Below are positions 61,189 to 64,000 of a DNA stretch of 64,000 nucleotides, one piece after another. Made by a program: the position numbers and the translations under genes. The first letter of the stretch is position 1, and every line of letters starts with the position of its first letter. The notes beneath the pieces are model-generated. The model made no database searches. It worked only from the letters and a program-made list of their open reading frames with translations, and was not told where the DNA came from. Source of the DNA: VRUE01 sp963703335 (GTDB lineage: Bacteria; Actinomycetota; Thermoleophilia; Solirubrobacterales; 70-9); assembly GCA_963703335.1 (NCBI GenBank), contig OY969812.1, positions 62,001-126,000 of the forward strand, read 5' to 3'.

Positions 61189-62931
61189 ATGGACCTGACC
61201 AACGGCAACACGGCGCTTGCCTCAGCCTTCGTCGAGGAGCTGGCGCGCGGCGGCCTGCGCCATGCGGTGATCTCCCCTGGCTCGCGCTCCACGCCGCTGG
61301 CGGTCGCCCTCTGGCGGCAACCCGAGATCGAGGTGAACGTGATCGTCGATGAGCGCTCCGCGGCGTTCTTCGCGCTTGGCGCGGCACAGGCAAGCAGCGC
61401 TCCAGTGGCGATGCTCTGTACATCGGGCACAGCCGCTGCCAACTATCACCCGGCGATCCACGAGGCGGATGAGTCGGCGCTGCCCCTGATCGCCCTGACC
61501 GCCGACCGTCCGCCCGAGCTGCGCGGAATCGGCGTCGGCCAGACGATCGACCAGATCAAGCTCTATGGCTCCTCGGTGCGCTGGTTCTGCGAAGTCGGCA
61601 CCCACGAGGCCAACGACGAGGGTCTCCTCCACTACCGCTCGGTCGCCTGCCGTGCGCTCGCGGCGGCACGAGGAGAGCCACGGCCCGGACCGGTTCATCT
61701 GAACCTTCCGTGGCGAGAGCCGCTGGCTCCGATCCCGATCGACGGTGCAGTGACCGCTACCGATCCGTTGGCGCTGGAGGGGCGTGGCGAGCGGCCGCTG
61801 ACCGCGGTCACCTCGATCGACCTCGAGCCCTCGGCCTTCCTGCTCGACGAGATGGCGGGACACATCGGCGACGCGATCTCCGGCGTGATCGTTGCCGGCC
61901 GCCAGCTCGACCGAGAGCTACGCGAGCCGCTTACGCACCTCGCTCGGGCCTCCGGCTTCCCGATCCTCGCCGAGCCGACGTCGCAGTTGCGCTGCGGTCC
62001 CCACGACCGCTCGAGCGTGATCTCGACCTACGACCTACTGCTGCGCGACGAGCACTTCGCCCGCAGCGTCGCACCCGATTTGGTCCTGCGCTTCGGCGAG
62101 ATGCCGACCAGCAAGCCGTTGCGTACCTGGCTGGCGGCAAGCGGCGCCGAGGAGATCGTCGTCGACCCCTACGGTGGCTGGAACGAGCCCACGAACCGAG
62201 CGGCAGCCGTGCTGAGGGCCGACCCGACCGAGCTGGCGGCCGGCTGGGCGGTGCGGGTCGAGAAGGAAGAGCGCCCAGCGCCGCAGCGGTGGCTCGATGC
62301 CGAGCGAGCTGCGCGGGCTGCAATCGAGATCGCATTGGCCGACGGCGATATCTCCGAGCCGGCACTGCACTTTGCTCTCGGCCACGCGCACCAGGACGGA
62401 GACCTCGTCTACACCGCTTCGAGCATGCCGATCCGCGACCAGGAGGCATTTCTTCCCGCGACGGATGGCGACGCGACGTTTCTCTGCAACCGTGGCGCCA
62501 ACGGCATCGACGGGCTGATCTCGTCCGGGATCGGCGCTGCCCATGCGAGCGGCCGACCGACCACGATCATCACGGGAGACCTTGGCCTGCTGCACGACAT
62601 CGGTGGCCTCGCAGCACTGCGGGACGTCTCCAACCCGGCACGAATTGTCGTCATCAACAACGACGGGGGCGGGATCTTCGGCTTCCTGCCGCAGGCGGAA
62701 GCTCTCTCAAATCAGGAGTTCGAGGCCCTGCTCGGCACCCCTCGTGGTATCCACCTGGCACGGGCCGCTGAGCTTTTCGACCTTCCCCACCGCCGCATTG
62801 AGGCATTGGTGGACCTGCCCGTGGCGCTGGCCGCTGGTACGGGGTTGATCGAGGTGACGGTTGACCGGCAGGCCAGTGTCGAGCTGCACCGAAGGCTCGG
62901 CGACGCGGTGAGCGAAACGATCGCAAGGTGA
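61189..62931 (+). CDS. menD: 2-Succinyl-5-enolpyruvyl-6-hydroxy-3-cyclohexene-1-carboxylate synthase
   Basis: ThDP-dependent enzyme joining 2-oxoglutarate and isochorismate, first committed menaquinone step. 580 aa. Motifs: HAVISPGSRSTPLAVAL, DERSAAFFALGAAQ with the catalytic Glu, CTSGTAAANYHPAI, and the ThDP/metal motif GDLGLLHDIGGL to NNDGGGIFGFLP. Isochorismate synthase (menF) and menH are not seen here. ATG 61189 fits the leaderless pattern. The stop overlaps the next gene (GTGA). Confidence 0.95.
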   Translation: MDLTNGNTALASAFVEELARGGLRHAVISPGSRSTPLAVALWRQPEIEVNVIVDERSAAFFALGAAQASSAPVAMLCTSGTAAANYHPAIHEADESALPLIALTADRPPELRGIGVGQTIDQIKLYGSSVRWFCEVGTHEANDEGLLHYRSVACRALAAARGEPRPGPVHLNLPWREPLAPIPIDGAVTATDPLALEGRGERPLTAVTSIDLEPSAFLLDEMAGHIGDAISGVIVAGRQLDRELREPLTHLARASGFPILAEPTSQLRCGPHDRSSVISTYDLLLRDEHFARSVAPDLVLRFGEMPTSKPLRTWLAASGAEEIVVDPYGGWNEPTNRAAAVLRADPTELAAGWAVRVEKEERPAPQRWLDAERAARAAIEIALADGDISEPALHFALGHAHQDGDLVYTASSMPIRDQEAFLPATDGDATFLCNRGANGIDGLISSGIGAAHASGRPTTIITGDLGLLHDIGGLAALRDVSNPARIVVINNDGGGIFGFLPQAEALSNQEFEALLGTPRGIHLARAAELFDLPHRRIEALVDLPVALAAGTGLIEVTVDRQASVELHRRLGDAVSETIAR

Positions 62932-64000
62932 GCGAACGCCTTCACCACCTCGACGCCCTGCGGGCCCTGACCATGCTGCTCATCCTGCCGGCTCATGCCT
63001 TGGCGCTGATCGGGCTGAGCAACGGGGGCTGGAACGGGGTCGAGCGAACCGCCTACTGGCTGATCCACGTCTTCCGCCTACCGCTCTTCTTCCTCGTCGC
63101 CGGCTTCTTCGCCGCCCTACTGCTCGACGCCCGGGGAATCCGCGCCCTTCTGCACAACCGCCTCATTCGCATTGGCGTCCCCATGATCGCCGTCGTTTTG
63201 CTTGTCGCTCCCCCGCTGGACCTGCTCGTGCAATCCCAGATGGAGATCAGCCTGCGGCCCACGGGCGCCGGGGCACTCGTTGACTTTCATCCCTCCTACG
63301 TCTGGTTCCTCTGGTACCTGGCAATCCTCTACGCGACGGCACTGTTCGCGTGGTGGGCGCTCGCCAGGCTGCCGACAGCACGGCGGCTACTGCTTAGGTG
63401 GGGGTCCCGCCTGCTTTCCCACTGGGCTGGCCCGCTGCTGCTCGCCATTCCCTGCGCCCTCTCCCTCTACTGGCAGCCGACCTGGATTGCCGAGGCGCCG
63501 TCAGTGAGCTTCCTGCCACACCCGGACCTGCTGGCCTACTACGGGTTCTTCTTCGCCAGCGGCTGGCTCCTGTTCGCCGCAGAGGGCCTGCGAGGAACTA
63601 TCGAACTGCGCCCGCAACGCTACGTCGCCCTTGCGATGCTGGCCGTACCGCCGGCACTGGCGCTTTATCTGTTGCAGGGCAAGCCCGAGATCGGCACCAG
63701 CCGGGTCTTTCATCTGCTCGCCTTGCTGCTGCTCTCGGTGGCAACCTGGTCACTGGCGTTCGGGTTGCCCGGCCTTGCGCGGCGCTTTCTGCGGGGGCCC
63801 AACCCGCGCTTGCGCTACTGGGCAGACGCCTCCTACTGGATCTACCTGAGCCACTTCCCGGTGATGGTCGTAGTGGGACTCATCCTCTTCGAGATCCCGA
63901 TGCCGGATGGCCTGCGCCTGATCCTGCTGGTCTTCGTCACTCTCGGCCTGATCTTCCCCGCCTACGGCGTCTTTGTCCGCCACTCGGCGATCGGCCGCGT
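62928..64000 (+). CDS. Acyltransferase-3 family membrane protein (cut by window end)
   Basis: GTG 62928 overlaps the menD stop (GTGA), and the frame stays open to the window end (357 codons). The start RLHHLDALRALTMLLILPAH is the acyltransferase-3 signature with the catalytic His, similar to OpgC/OafA-type enzymes that acylate glycans. About ten hydrophobic segments follow, with YVWFLWYLAILY and YWADASYWIYLSHFPVMVVV near the end typical of the family. The acceptor is unknown. Co-translation with menD is probably fortuitous. Confidence 0.88.
   Translation, partial: MSERLHHLDALRALTMLLILPAHALALIGLSNGGWNGVERTAYWLIHVFRLPLFFLVAGFFAALLLDARGIRALLHNRLIRIGVPMIAVVLLVAPPLDLLVQSQMEISLRPTGAGALVDFHPSYVWFLWYLAILYATALFAWWALARLPTARRLLLRWGSRLLSHWAGPLLLAIPCALSLYWQPTWIAEAPSVSFLPHPDLLAYYGFFFASGWLLFAAEGLRGTIELRPQRYVALAMLAVPPALALYLLQGKPEIGTSRVFHLLALLLLSVATWSLAFGLPGLARRFLRGPNPRLRYWADASYWIYLSHFPVMVVVGLILFEIPMPDGLRLILLVFVTLGLIFPAYGVFVRHSAIGR

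Overview
The window is GC-rich chromosomal DNA of an actinobacterium, most likely class Thermoleophilia (Solirubrobacterales-like). That placement is an inference from four things: the gene order rpsB-tsf-pyrH-frr-uppS-cdsA-dxr-rseP, SepF-type division genes, a secreted protein built of ten-residue AKL repeats, and an AbiEi/DUF559 protein of a type common in that group. Almost every gene is housekeeping or biosynthetic. I saw no phage, transposase, CRISPR array or tRNA.

Layout. 1-1206: two tandem secreted Ig-like proteins, the first cut by the window edge. 1089-8189 (minus): translation and envelope cluster rpsB, tsf, pyrH, frr, uppS, cdsA, then dxr-rseP on its own promoter. 8205-10373 (minus): proC, yggT, lspA and an rluD-like gene. 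10530-11927: alkaline phosphatase. 12073-15329 (minus): cca, pgeF, yggS and sepF. 15362-16309: polysaccharide deacetylase. 16306-22096 (minus): histidine genes hisZ-G-D-B-H-A and a separately promoted hisF. 22133-25874: murA (Asp variant at the catalytic Cys) and two alpha/beta hydrolases flanking a small protein. 25831-31108 (minus): one 16S-23S-5S rRNA operon with no spacer tRNA. 31106-34478: tyrS and a divergent class A PBP. 34465-40212 (minus): ilvE, leader ORF, cimA, DegT aminotransferase, argH, mpg. 40297-50726: AKL-repeat protein, leuB, papain-like protease, methyltransferase, leuD, leuC, XRE-cupin regulator, AbiEi/DUF559 protein, leuA with a leucine-rich leader peptide, MFS exporter. 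50723-56777: RTX-like protein, quinone reductase-like enzyme, serA-serC, cupin, ilvC. 56788-62931: menaquinone genes menE, menB, menA, menC, menD. 62928-64000: start of an acyltransferase-3 protein.

Together the genes cover leucine/isoleucine synthesis (leuA, leuB, leuCD, cimA, ilvC, ilvE), histidine (seven genes), serine (serA, serC), menaquinone, and the isoprenoid/lipid-II supply line (dxr, uppS, murA, PBP).

The most interesting signals are regulatory. About fourteen genes have a TANNNT -10 hexamer 6-9 bases before the start codon, the signature of leaderless mRNAs. Several divergent gene pairs share one overlapping symmetric -10. Two genes (the MFS exporter and the XRE-cupin regulator) have no ATG/GTG/TTG where the protein family should begin, but both have TANNNT-N6-ATC. 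The leuA leader has a Leu-codon run that is the exact complement of part of the leuA ribosome-binding site. Large intergenic palindromes fall into at least three recurring types.
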